From positions 1 to 54,705 of IMG/VR virus record IMGVR_UViG_3300037842_001004: 54,705 bases of DNA. One strand, 5' to 3'. Shown here piece by piece: positions 47,967 through 54,705 of this stretch (the first letter of the stretch is position 1; every line of letters starts with the position of its first letter). Below the pieces are notes generated by a model. That model saw only the letters and a list, made by a program, of their open reading frames with translations. It was not told where the DNA came from and ran no database searches. The position numbers and the translations under genes are program-made. Source of the DNA: a virus.

Positions 47967-48244
47967 CTGACGGATACGACGCGGCCGCGGAGGCGGCCTA
48001 CCTGGACAAGCTCGCAGGCGAGCCTGAGCCACCGTTCCCCTGCGAGTGTTGCGGCGCCCCTGGCGGCTGCTCACGACCGGCCACCATCGCTGAGTGCGAG
48101 CTGGCCGAGGAACAGGGGCGAGACGCCTACCACACCGGCGGAGACCGGTCGGACTGTCCATACGTGCTCGGCGAGACGCGCCGCGCTTGGTTCAACGCAT
48201 TTAACGAAGAAGGGATCGCCGACCACGGCGAGGACTGGGAATGA
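47963..48244 (+). CDS. Small Cys-rich protein, 93 aa
   Basis: ATGA overlap. FPCECCGAPGGCSRP gives a compact Cys cluster (possible zinc or metal site), then acidic helices. No family recognised. Confidence 0.55.
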   Translation: MTDGYDAAAEAAYLDKLAGEPEPPFPCECCGAPGGCSRPATIAECELAEEQGRDAYHTGGDRSDCPYVLGETRRAWFNAFNEEGIADHGEDWE

Positions 48245-48702
48245 GCAACCACGACGAAATTCTAACCGCCGCGCGGGTGTACCTGCTGAAGGACTCGCCG
48301 CGGCGCGTTCGAGCCCTGCTCTCGCAGGCCACGTTCGACCTCTGGCACGGGCCGCACCCGGCCGAGGACGCCGAGGACGACCCGAACCCCGAGACGCGCT
48401 ACCCCGGCTTCTCGTCGGCCTGCGACGAGTTGAGCGACTGGTTCGCTGACGCCCCGAGCACGGTCTATGTCTTCGAGGACTGCGGCAACGTCAGCGAGAC
48501 CAAGCCCGAGGACACGCCTGAATGCTGGGAGTGTGAGGGGGCCGGCGTCGCGCCGACCGCGACCGACGAAGACGGCGACATCGCCGACCCGGACGAGAGC
48601 TGCAACACCTGCAGCGGCCGCGGATGGGTCGAGGGCGAGTCCTACTACGAATTCGATGCCCGTGACGCCCTGGGCGGCAAGCTGGCGGAGTACCTACGAT
48701 GA
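48241..48702 (+). CDS. Protein with DnaJ-type zinc motifs, 153 aa
   Basis: ATGA overlap. CWECEGAG and CNTCSGRG are two CxxCxGxG motifs separated by an acidic loop, as in the DnaJ central zinc domain but only half the number. The N-terminus is helical (AARVYLLKDSPRRVRALLSQ). No J domain is present, so chaperone function is not implied. Confidence 0.6.
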   Translation: MSNHDEILTAARVYLLKDSPRRVRALLSQATFDLWHGPHPAEDAEDDPNPETRYPGFSSACDELSDWFADAPSTVYVFEDCGNVSETKPEDTPECWECEGAGVAPTATDEDGDIADPDESCNTCSGRGWVEGESYYEFDARDALGGKLAEYLR

Positions 48703-49085
48703 CGATGAAACTGGTCAATCACCTGGAGCCGATCCACGGGTTCGAGACCGCCGAGGCGCTCGCGGACCCGGGCGCGCTCATCCGCCGCTTCAACGTGCTC
48801 ACCTGCGCTGGGGCCTGGGAGACGTTCACGACGGCGGACGTCGAGGTCTGGTCAGACGGGGACGTCTACCAGCGGTACGCCGCCGGCCGGCGCATCGCCG
48901 TTCTGGAGTGCATCGAGCACGAGGAGAAGCCGGCGACGCACGCGGTCGACGAGTACGTCACCGACGACGCCCCGCGAGAGGGCGTGATCATCACGGTGGG
49001 GGACTGGGACTCCTTCGCAGACGTCCGCCGCTACAAAGTCCAACAGACCAGCGGCGGTGCCGTCTGGTGGAACATGAGGAGCTAG
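48699..49085 (+). CDS. Hypothetical protein, 128 aa
   Basis: Overlaps the previous gene (ATGA). Beta-rich (FNVLTCAGAWETFTTADVEV, GVIITVGDWDSFADVRRYKV). No family recognised. Confidence 0.55.
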   Translation: MTMKLVNHLEPIHGFETAEALADPGALIRRFNVLTCAGAWETFTTADVEVWSDGDVYQRYAAGRRIAVLECIEHEEKPATHAVDEYVTDDAPREGVIITVGDWDSFADVRRYKVQQTSGGAVWWNMRS

Positions 49086-49087
49086 CA

Positions 49088-49528
49088 ATGCGCGAGTACG
49101 ACAACGAGAAGACGAGCGGGGCGGAATTGGTGCCCGGCGAGAAGGTCACGATCTACACGACCGGCGGAGGCGGGTTCGGGTGGAAAAAGATCGAGGGCCG
49201 TCACAGTGCGGTCGACCGGCGCCCGGACGACATGGGTTGGCGCCCTGGTGCGGTCTCTGGCTACGACTACATCCCCAAAGGCGGACGCCGCGTGCGCGGG
49301 ATCATGACGTACTACAGCCCGACCATACTGGTCGCTCGCGGTTGGGGCCTGCCCGAGCTGCGCGGCAACTTCAGCCGGCCGGTGGTCAACGCCGAGGGGA
49401 CGTGCGCCACCTCGACCGGGCGGCACATGAGCTGCTCGCCCGGGTGGGCAGCGGAGTTGGCCGAGGACACGGACGGCGTGAGCTTTGCCCTGGAAGTGCG
49501 ACCCCACTGGAAGGAGGCGGCGGCGTGA
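49088..49528 (+). CDS. Hypothetical protein, 146 aa
   Basis: ATG 49088, two bases after the previous stop. Gly-rich strands (EKVTIYTTGGGGFGWKKIEG) and an extended middle; the C-terminus WAAELAEDTDGVSFALEV is mixed. No family recognised. Confidence 0.55.
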   Translation: MREYDNEKTSGAELVPGEKVTIYTTGGGGFGWKKIEGRHSAVDRRPDDMGWRPGAVSGYDYIPKGGRRVRGIMTYYSPTILVARGWGLPELRGNFSRPVVNAEGTCATSTGRHMSCSPGWAAELAEDTDGVSFALEVRPHWKEAAA

Positions 49529-49746
49529 AGTTGACCGACGAAACGCTGATGGCCGCGTGCCTGGGGTACGCCCAGGACTACACGGCCGACTGGCCCGGCC
49601 GGTACTCGGTGCGGGTCACATCTCGCACCGAGCTTGAGGACGGGCGCACAGAGGTGATCCTCGACACCCGCAAGCCCTTCACCGGCGCCGGCAGCCTGAC
49701 GGCGATCGGCGTCGATCTCACCCTGGTCTTTGGAGCGACCCCATGA
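49525..49746 (+). CDS. Small beta-rich protein, 73 aa
   Basis: GTG 49525 (GTGA overlap) with AAGGAGG upstream. YSVRVTSRTELEDGRTEVIL and VDLTLVFGATP suggest a small sheet. Last gene of the accessory region. No family recognised. Confidence 0.55.
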   Translation: MKLTDETLMAACLGYAQDYTADWPGRYSVRVTSRTELEDGRTEVILDTRKPFTGAGSLTAIGVDLTLVFGATP

Positions 49747-49787
49747 ACCTTTTCACCTTCCCGCCTCACCGAGGAGGGCAAACCGGA

Positions 49788-49817
49788 TTGACAGGCGAGC
49801 GGCTCCGGCCGTAGCCT
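49788..49817 (+). promoter_or_regulatory. Palindromic promoter before the head operon
   Basis: TTGACA (49788-49793), 18-base spacer, TAGCCT (49812-49817). The spacer holds GCGGC TCCG GCCGT, a shorter and looser inverted repeat than in the other members. Confidence 0.55.
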
Positions 49818-49862
49818 TGGCCGCACAGACGCGATAGCGACACCAACCGTGGCCTATATGAG

Positions 49863-49895
49863 AGGCGCCCTGGGGGAAACCCCGCGGCGCCTTTT
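49863..49895 (+). terminator. Strong intrinsic terminator between promoter and prohead protease gene
   Basis: AGGCGCC (49863-49869) pairs with GGCGCCT (49886-49892); inside, GGGG-GAAA-CCCC forms a second stem with a GNRA loop; TTTT follows. It lies ~40 bases downstream of the expected start of the 49788 promoter and 24 bases before the protease start, so it either ends the accessory region or acts as an attenuator. Confidence 0.8.
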
Positions 49896-49918
49896 CTGCG
49901 TTTTGGCCCTGGAGTTTT

Positions 49919-50743
49919 GTGAGCCAACCGGTCCCCGCCCTCGAAGTCATCCACGATTGGATGCCGGTCGAGATCATCGAGAAGGCTGACGCGCCCGATG
50001 GGCAACGTCTGCGCTTCCGCGGGATTATGTCGACCGAGCACGAGGACCTCCAAGGCGACACGGTCGACCAGGGCGGCATGGACTACGCCCCCCTCCTGGC
50101 GCGCGGCTGGCTCAACGACAACCACAGCAAGACGACCGGTGACGAGCTGGGCCTCATCACGAAGGCCGAGCCGGTGACCATCGACAAGGTCCGCGCCACG
50201 GCCGTCGAGGGCGTCCTCTTCGACACCCCGCAGAACCGGAAGATCGCCGCGAACGCGCGATCGATGCGGCGCCTGGGGCGCGGCTACGGCTTCAGCGTCG
50301 AGGGCAAGATCCTTCAGCGGTCCGGTCCGCGCGGGAAGCGGGTGGCCCGGTCCATCGTCTCGCAGCTCGCCCTGACCCGCTGCCCGGTGAACACCCAGAC
50401 GAAGATGGAACTGCTCCACAAGTCGCTCGACACCCTGCAGAAGGCCATGACGGTCGGCTACGGGCTCGCGACTCCCGGTGCGACCGTCGCGTCTCTGGCC
50501 CCCGTGGTGCCCTTCGACCTCGAAGGCGACAACGAGGACCACGTCCAGTTCTTCAACGGAGCGCCGTTCGACTGGGACACGTTCCGCAAGACCTGGGACA
50601 CCGGGGCAGCACGCGACGCCGCGGGCGCACGCCCCGGTAACCGGACCCTGACGAAGGCTCAAGCCGCGATGCACGCGCTGCGCCGCCGTCCCGACCTGAA
50701 CATTCACCAGCTCCGCGCGCTGCTTCTGCAGGCGCAGGCTTAG
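49919..50743 (+). CDS. Prohead protease (HK97 type)
   Basis: 274 aa from GTG 49919 with GGAG upstream. Motifs in order: RFRGIMSTEHEDLQGD, the catalytic His in WLNDNHSK (His69), the catalytic Ser in GYGFSVEGK (Ser126) and IVSQLALTRCPVN, as in peptidase family S78/U35. These proteases remove scaffold or delta domains from the procapsid. The C-terminal ~100 residues (after KMELLHKSL) are an extra tail that may bind scaffold. Scaffold and capsid genes follow directly. Confidence 0.85.
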   Translation: MSQPVPALEVIHDWMPVEIIEKADAPDGQRLRFRGIMSTEHEDLQGDTVDQGGMDYAPLLARGWLNDNHSKTTGDELGLITKAEPVTIDKVRATAVEGVLFDTPQNRKIAANARSMRRLGRGYGFSVEGKILQRSGPRGKRVARSIVSQLALTRCPVNTQTKMELLHKSLDTLQKAMTVGYGLATPGATVASLAPVVPFDLEGDNEDHVQFFNGAPFDWDTFRKTWDTGAARDAAGARPGNRTLTKAQAAMHALRRRPDLNIHQLRALLLQAQA

Positions 50744-50752
50744 GAGGATTCG

Positions 50753-51550
50753 ATGTCCGCGCTTCCGTACCTGACGAAGATGGCAAAGGGCGGCGACGCC
50801 GAGGCGCTCGACGCGTTGCGCAAGATGCGTGACGACGGCGACGACGACGCGGCCGACGCGCTCAACAGCATGGGTGACGGCAACGGCGCCCAACCGGACA
50901 TGCCCCTCGGCAAGTCCAGCCAGGGCGAGATGTTCGACCTTGAGGCTCTGGAGAAGGCCCTCGACGACATCGAGCCGTTCAGCGACGTCGAGAACGCGCC
51001 CGCGGCGACCGTCGACGACATCCGCAACGACATCAGCGGCCGCCCCGAGGTCGAGGCCGCGGCCGCGGTCGACGCCGGCGACTTCGTGAAGTCCCTCGCG
51101 TCGGGCATCGAGTCCGCGTTGGAGCGCAACGGCGACGTCGCAGCCTGGGCCGCCCAGGCGGCCGAGGCTGTCGCCCAGGGCTTCGGCGCGCAGGGTGACT
51201 TGCTGAAGTCGGTCACCGACTCCAACGACCGCCTGTCGAAGTCGATCGACGCGCTGAAGGAGACCCTCTCGGGCCTCGGCGCCGGCACGGTCGGCGCGAC
51301 CGACACGGTCCAGGCCGCGGCCCTCGCCAAGAGCTTCGCCGGCCCCTCCGACGAGCCCGTCCCGCAGCCCGGTCCGAGCGGCCGGTCCGTGGGCGAGGAG
51401 GCGCAGGAGTTGCGCAAGTCGCTCCGCGATCGGCGCGAGGGCCTCGACCCGAGCGAACGGCCGATGTTGGGCAAGATCAACAACGCGCTCGACGCGTTGA
51501 CGCACATGGACCTCAACCCCGCACGAAAGTTGCTCGCCGCGAACGGCTAG
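50753..51550 (+). CDS. Probable scaffolding protein
   Basis: 265 aa, AGGAGG upstream of ATG 50753. Acidic, Ala/Asp-rich and almost entirely helical (GGDAEALDALRKMRDDGDDD, AWAAQAAEAVAQGFGAQGDL, SNDRLSKSIDALKETLSG). Between protease and major capsid protein is the standard place for scaffold; there is no sequence signature. The C-terminal basic helix (ALDALTHMDLNPARKLLAAN) may bind capsid. Confidence 0.65.
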   Translation: MSALPYLTKMAKGGDAEALDALRKMRDDGDDDAADALNSMGDGNGAQPDMPLGKSSQGEMFDLEALEKALDDIEPFSDVENAPAATVDDIRNDISGRPEVEAAAAVDAGDFVKSLASGIESALERNGDVAAWAAQAAEAVAQGFGAQGDLLKSVTDSNDRLSKSIDALKETLSGLGAGTVGATDTVQAAALAKSFAGPSDEPVPQPGPSGRSVGEEAQELRKSLRDRREGLDPSERPMLGKINNALDALTHMDLNPARKLLAANG

Positions 51551-51604
51551 TCAGCAAGCGAACAGATCACCGCCCACGGGCGCGAACGAAAAGGAGCGAA
51601 CATC

Positions 51605-53119
51605 ATGTTCGACGGAATCGGAGACGGAGCCTTCGCCGGCGGCGGTGACGTGGGGGGAGTCCTCGCGGAACTGCTCGGTTTTCAGGGGGTCGGCGACCTC
51701 CTGAAGGCGATGTCAGTCGGGGACGTGTTCCCCGCGGCCCCGGGTGACCTCACCCCGGGCAAGCTCATGGCGACCGTGCCCCAGGACCTGGACGACGTGT
51801 TGCACAACACGGCGTTCAACTCGAAGCACATCCTGGGCTTCAACAAGGTCTCCAAGGGCAAGGCGTGGAGCACCGTCCACCAGTTCGTGCGGCACCACTC
51901 GCCCGGCTCGGCCGGACGGCGGTTCCTGTTCCACCGGGAGGGCGGATTGCCGCCCGAGTCGGACAGCACGTTCTCGCTGGAGCAACTCAAGATGCGCTAC
52001 CTGGGGTCGGTCCGCCGACTCCCGATCCAGGCGCGCCTCGTCAAGAACATCGTTCCTGGCGGAGCCGTAAAAAAGCAGAATGCGGACGGCTCGCTCGAAC
52101 TGCTCGAAGCAGCCGAGTTCGCGATGTTCTACGGCGACAACTCGATCAACCCCTACGCGTTCGACGGCCTCAAGCCGATCATGGAGCGTGAGGGACTGGT
52201 GCTCGACGCCGCCGGACAGACCCCGACCGAGGCCCTGATCGACGAGGCGATGGAGATCGCCTGCGAGAAGCCGAATTGGGGTCACCCGACCGACCTCTTC
52301 TGCTCCCCGCGGATGCACAAGACGTTGCGCCAGCTCTACGCCGGCCGCATGCGCTCGATGCTCGGTGACCGGTTCCACCCCAACTACCGCCTCTCGGAGA
52401 TGGGCTTCGACCACAACAACGAGGGCGAGAACGTCAACATCATCAAGCACCCGCTGGTGATCGAGGAGTCTCCGAAGGCGTCCCCTCTGGGTGAGGGTCC
52501 CGACGCGAGTCGGCGTCCCGTGTCTCCGATCATCGTGGCGCAGCCCGCGCCAAACGTGGACACGACCTCGAAGTTCGGCGTCGGCGCCGGCCGTCCCATC
52601 GGGGACGTGAAGTATCAGGTCGCGGCCATCAACGAGGCGGGCGTCTCCGCCCCGGTGGCGACCAACACGATCGCGACCGAGGCCGGCAAGGACATCCGCC
52701 TCACCGTCAAGGACGGCGCGGTCCCGAACAGCCTGCAGTCGGCCACCGGCTTCCTGCTCTACCGGACCGAGGCCGGCGTCACCACCGCATCGGAGGCGAC
52801 GCTCATCAAGGAGCTAGGCGCTCCGGCCAACGGCGCGAACCTCGTCATCATCGACCTCAACGAGGACCTCCCGGGGACCTCGGAGATGTTCATCGTGACG
52901 AACCGGAAGGAGAGCATCGAGATGATGCAACTCCTGCCGATGTTCAACTTCCCCCTGGGGAACCTGGACACCTCGTTCCGCTGGGCGCTGCTCCTGTTCG
53001 TCGCCCTCAAGATCGGCACCCCGCGGCAGCACGTCTTGATCAAGAATGTGAAGCCCGAGTCCGGCCTGGAGAAGATCGTGGTCCCGGGTGACCAGAGCGC
53101 CCCGCAGCTCCACATCTAG
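51605..53119 (+). CDS. Major capsid protein
   Basis: 504 aa with AAGGAG upstream of ATG 51605. Residues ~150-300 (KQNADGSLELLEAAEFAMFY, YAFDGLKPIM, LIDEAMEIACEKPNWGHPTD, LFCSPRMHKTLRQLY) are typical of SU10/HK97-fold capsid proteins. Residues ~315-430 hold an Ig-like or fibronectin-like insertion (GDVKYQVAAINEAGVSAPVA, SATGFLLYRTEAGVTTASEA) before the return to the capsid fold (EMMQLLPMFNFPLGNLDTSF). The ~40-residue Gly/hydrophobic N-terminus may be cleaved by the protease. The position after protease and scaffold supports the call. Confidence 0.85.
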   Translation: MFDGIGDGAFAGGGDVGGVLAELLGFQGVGDLLKAMSVGDVFPAAPGDLTPGKLMATVPQDLDDVLHNTAFNSKHILGFNKVSKGKAWSTVHQFVRHHSPGSAGRRFLFHREGGLPPESDSTFSLEQLKMRYLGSVRRLPIQARLVKNIVPGGAVKKQNADGSLELLEAAEFAMFYGDNSINPYAFDGLKPIMEREGLVLDAAGQTPTEALIDEAMEIACEKPNWGHPTDLFCSPRMHKTLRQLYAGRMRSMLGDRFHPNYRLSEMGFDHNNEGENVNIIKHPLVIEESPKASPLGEGPDASRRPVSPIIVAQPAPNVDTTSKFGVGAGRPIGDVKYQVAAINEAGVSAPVATNTIATEAGKDIRLTVKDGAVPNSLQSATGFLLYRTEAGVTTASEATLIKELGAPANGANLVIIDLNEDLPGTSEMFIVTNRKESIEMMQLLPMFNFPLGNLDTSFRWALLLFVALKIGTPRQHVLIKNVKPESGLEKIVVPGDQSAPQLHI

Positions 53120-53138
53120 CCGCCCACCTGACGCCAGC

Positions 53139-53159
53139 GCGCCCCGGCTCCCGGGGCGC
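53139..53159 (+). terminator. Perfect 9-bp hairpin after the capsid gene
   Basis: GCGCCCCGG (53139-53147) pairs with CCGGGGCGC (53151-53159), loop CTC. There is no T-tract, so it may be a partial terminator or an mRNA-stabilising hairpin that lets capsid mRNA exceed the downstream genes. Confidence 0.55.
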
Positions 53160-53178
53160 ACCCTGAGAGGAGGCCACC

Positions 53179-53538
53179 GTGGCCGACCACCGCGTGCGGT
53201 CCCCACAGGCCGCCAACAACCTCCCCGAGGACCGTGTCTATCGCGCCCTCGGAAGGTGCTTCGACGTCGACGAGGACGGGGTCATCTCCGGCCTCACGGC
53301 GGACGAGGCGAAGCGGATCATCGCCGGCGGTAGCTTCCGGGCTATCGGTCGCGCGAAGCCGCCCAAGGCGGCACCCGAGCCGCCTCCCCCTGAGCCAGCG
53401 CCAGCACCCGAGCCAGCGCCCGAGCCCGAGCCTGAGCCAGCGCCAGAGCCCGAGCCCGAGCCTGAACCAGCCCCCGAGGCGAAGGCCCCGGAGGCTCCGA
53501 AGCGCCGGCGGCGAAAGAAGCCGCCGGCCAAGCCGTAG
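53179..53538 (+). CDS. Head-region protein with Pro-Glu repeat tail, 119 aa
   Basis: GTG 53179 with GAGAGGAGG upstream. Residues 1-55 form a small domain (VYRALGRCFDVDEDGVISGL, TADEAKRIIAGGSFRAIGRA); then ~45 residues of PEPAP/PEPEP repeats and a basic end (PKRRRRKKPPAKP). Repeated Pro-Glu makes a stiff charged rod. Possibly a head-completion or linker protein. Confidence 0.6.
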   Translation: MADHRVRSPQAANNLPEDRVYRALGRCFDVDEDGVISGLTADEAKRIIAGGSFRAIGRAKPPKAAPEPPPPEPAPAPEPAPEPEPEPAPEPEPEPEPAPEAKAPEAPKRRRRKKPPAKP

Positions 53539-53548
53539 GGGGTAGACC

Positions 53549-54049
53549 GTGGCAGTCTCAGCAGCACAGGCGCTCAACCGAATCAGCCGTCGTCAACAGC
53601 GAAGCGACGCCGACGGCGCGCTTGCGCGAGCCCTCTCGCGCGGCTCGGACGCGCTCGTCACGGGCGTCCACCAACTCCGGCCGACCTATCGAATCTCGGA
53701 CGTGTTCGACAACACGACCGACGAAGAGAACGCGTGGCTGAACCCCCGGGAGGCCGTCGCGGCCGTCGACGCGAGCGAGGCGGCGACGGTCGCCTCACGG
53801 CTCGAATGGGCCGGCGCCGTGCGTCTCTTCTGGAAGAACGCCGTCGGGGGCTCGCGCACGTCGATCGACGTACAACCGTGGGTCCTGGTCGGTGACGGCG
53901 TGTACGCGAAGTTGGGGACAGCGATCACGATCGCCCCCCTGACGGAGGCCCGCATCGAGGGGACCAGCTACCGCACGGTGAAGCTCCAGGTGACGGCGTT
54001 GACCGGCGGAGTCGGCAACGTGGACATCTACGCCGGCGGCGAGGTCTAG
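53549..54049 (+). CDS. Putative head protein, 166 aa
   Basis: GTG 53549 (MAVSAAQALNRISRRQQRSD). Helical N-terminus, then a beta-rich half (WAGAVRLFWKNAVGGSRTSI, VLVGDGVYAKLGTAITIAPL, YRTVKLQVTALTGGVGNVDI). The C-terminal sheet looks like a decoration or head-tail joining domain. No family recognised. Confidence 0.55.
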   Translation: MAVSAAQALNRISRRQQRSDADGALARALSRGSDALVTGVHQLRPTYRISDVFDNTTDEENAWLNPREAVAAVDASEAATVASRLEWAGAVRLFWKNAVGGSRTSIDVQPWVLVGDGVYAKLGTAITIAPLTEARIEGTSYRTVKLQVTALTGGVGNVDIYAGGEV

Positions 54050-54056
54050 GCCGCGC

Positions 54057-54530
54057 GTGTTCTCCTCCCTGAACCACTCGGCGTCCGGCATCGACACCGT
54101 CGCGAGCTTCCCCCTGACGCCGACCAACGGGCGGACGGTCCTACACAGCGGCGCCGATATGACGTTCACCTGGAACGGCTCGCGCTGGCTCGCGACGTCC
54201 GGCAACGCTGAGGTGATCACCGCGGGCGGGGGGCTCGCAGCCCGTGACGCCGCGGTAGTGGTCGCCGGTATCGCGGTGCCCTGCGACGTCGACGTCCACG
54301 GGCACGCGGACGGCATCTGCGCCCTGGTGGAGGCCGGCAACGCCGTTCTGGTCAACGGGGGTGACGTCGACGGCTTCGCCGGCCTCGTAGACGGCGGTAC
54401 AGTCTTCGTGGGCGCCTCCGCGGGGGCGGTGAGCCAGACCCGGCCCGTCGGGAAGTCCCGCATCCCGCTCGGGCGCGCACGCAGCGCCACCCGGGTCAAC
54501 GTCTACCTCGACGAGCCGACGGTGATCTAG
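54057..54530 (+). CDS. Putative capsid decoration protein, 157 aa
   Basis: GTG 54057 with GAGG upstream. Nearly all beta: GRTVLHSGADMTFTWNGSRW, ALVEAGNAVLVNGGDVDGFA, VDGGTVFVGASAGAVSQTRP, VGKSRIPLGRARSATRVNVY. The 'GGTVFVG..AG....RPVGKS...GRA' part resembles small decoration/DUF2190-like proteins that bind capsids. Similarity is by pattern only. Confidence 0.55.
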   Translation: MFSSLNHSASGIDTVASFPLTPTNGRTVLHSGADMTFTWNGSRWLATSGNAEVITAGGGLAARDAAVVVAGIAVPCDVDVHGHADGICALVEAGNAVLVNGGDVDGFAGLVDGGTVFVGASAGAVSQTRPVGKSRIPLGRARSATRVNVYLDEPTVI

Positions 54531-54705
54531 ATGGCCCTCCCGCCCACAGAGATTGATCCAGAGAGCACCGTCGAGAAGCCGATTTGGCGGGTGCCGAATC
54601 TGCTCGCCGCGGCGACGCTGATGATCGCCGGCGCCAAGCGGCTCGAAATCATCCAGGCCCGCCGGCTCCGCTGGGTTCGCCTGGATATGACCTCCTACAA
54701 GCCCG
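54531..54705 (+). CDS. Start of an unidentified structural-region gene
   Basis: ATG 54531 directly follows the previous TAG; 58 codons are visible before the window ends. MALPPTEIDPESTVEKPIWR then VPNLLAAATLMIAGAKRLEI, a hydrophobic helix, and a basic segment. Too little for assignment. Confidence 0.5.
   Translation, partial: MALPPTEIDPESTVEKPIWRVPNLLAAATLMIAGAKRLEIIQARRLRWVRLDMTSYKP

Noticed and set aside
1-54705. Integrase, excisionase, lysogeny repressor or attachment site
   Set aside because: No tyrosine or serine recombinase motif and no repressor-type pairing with a divergent integrase region seen; the divergent pair at 16.7 kb has only small Cys-rich and helical genes.

Overview
The window is one stretch of a tailed double-stranded DNA phage genome, or of a prophage or contig derived from one. 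It is very GC-rich, and almost every gene is read left to right with 1-8 base overlaps (ATGA, GTGA, TTGA). Virion genes identify it: large terminase, portal, a MuF-like minor head protein, HK97-type prohead protease, a probable scaffold and the major capsid protein. I see no integrase, tRNA, rRNA, CRISPR array or insertion sequence, and no tail genes. The host cannot be named; base composition, GGAGG ribosome sites and TTGACA/TACATT promoters only suggest a high-GC bacterium. No stretch over 300 bases lacks a gene.

Layout. (1) 1-9298: replication and DNA-metabolism operon: a DnaD/lambda-O-like initiator with iterons inside its own gene, a DnaC-like helicase loader, a RecU-like resolvase, zinc-ribbon proteins, a SleB-like wall hydrolase, a Dam-type adenine methyltransferase, an orphan DnaA-domain-IV-like protein and a response-regulator receiver protein. 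(2) 9520-15242: probable small terminase, small genes including a Coq4-like protein, a TM/coiled-coil protein, and the large terminase. (3) 15274-16666: a minus-strand cassette of very small genes, divergent from (4) 16831-18708, more small genes. (5) 18859-43039: five giant multidomain proteins (1104-1595 aa) around the portal and minor head genes. They share a roughly 130-residue module (GHKYxRRV...RWxYYY...GHxxExH...HDESG) and carry enzyme-like domains: PP-loop/PAPS-reductase, XF1762-type GNAT, TGT/DpdA-like base exchange, ADP-ribosyltransferase, RelA/SpoT-like, zeta-toxin kinase, pyrophosphatase-like, zinc metallopeptidase and a DnaN-like clamp. This is the 'polyvalent protein' architecture. 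(6) 43875-49746: about 20 small accessory genes in several transcription units. (7) 49919-54705: head assembly genes, continuing off the window.

How it fits together. Polyvalent proteins are thought to enter the cell with the DNA and act early in infection; placement among head genes fits that but is not proof. The small-gene regions appear to be controlled by a promoter family in which a palindrome fills the spacer between the -35 and -10 boxes. In three units this is followed by a leader hairpin with a conserved CCCCAC loop and a changing but still paired stem. The same promoter type drives the minus-strand cassette and a replication gene, so one regulator (not identified) may control the accessory genes of the whole phage. 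The promoter/leader family, the polyvalent cluster and the lambda-like origin inside the initiator gene are the observations most worth following.
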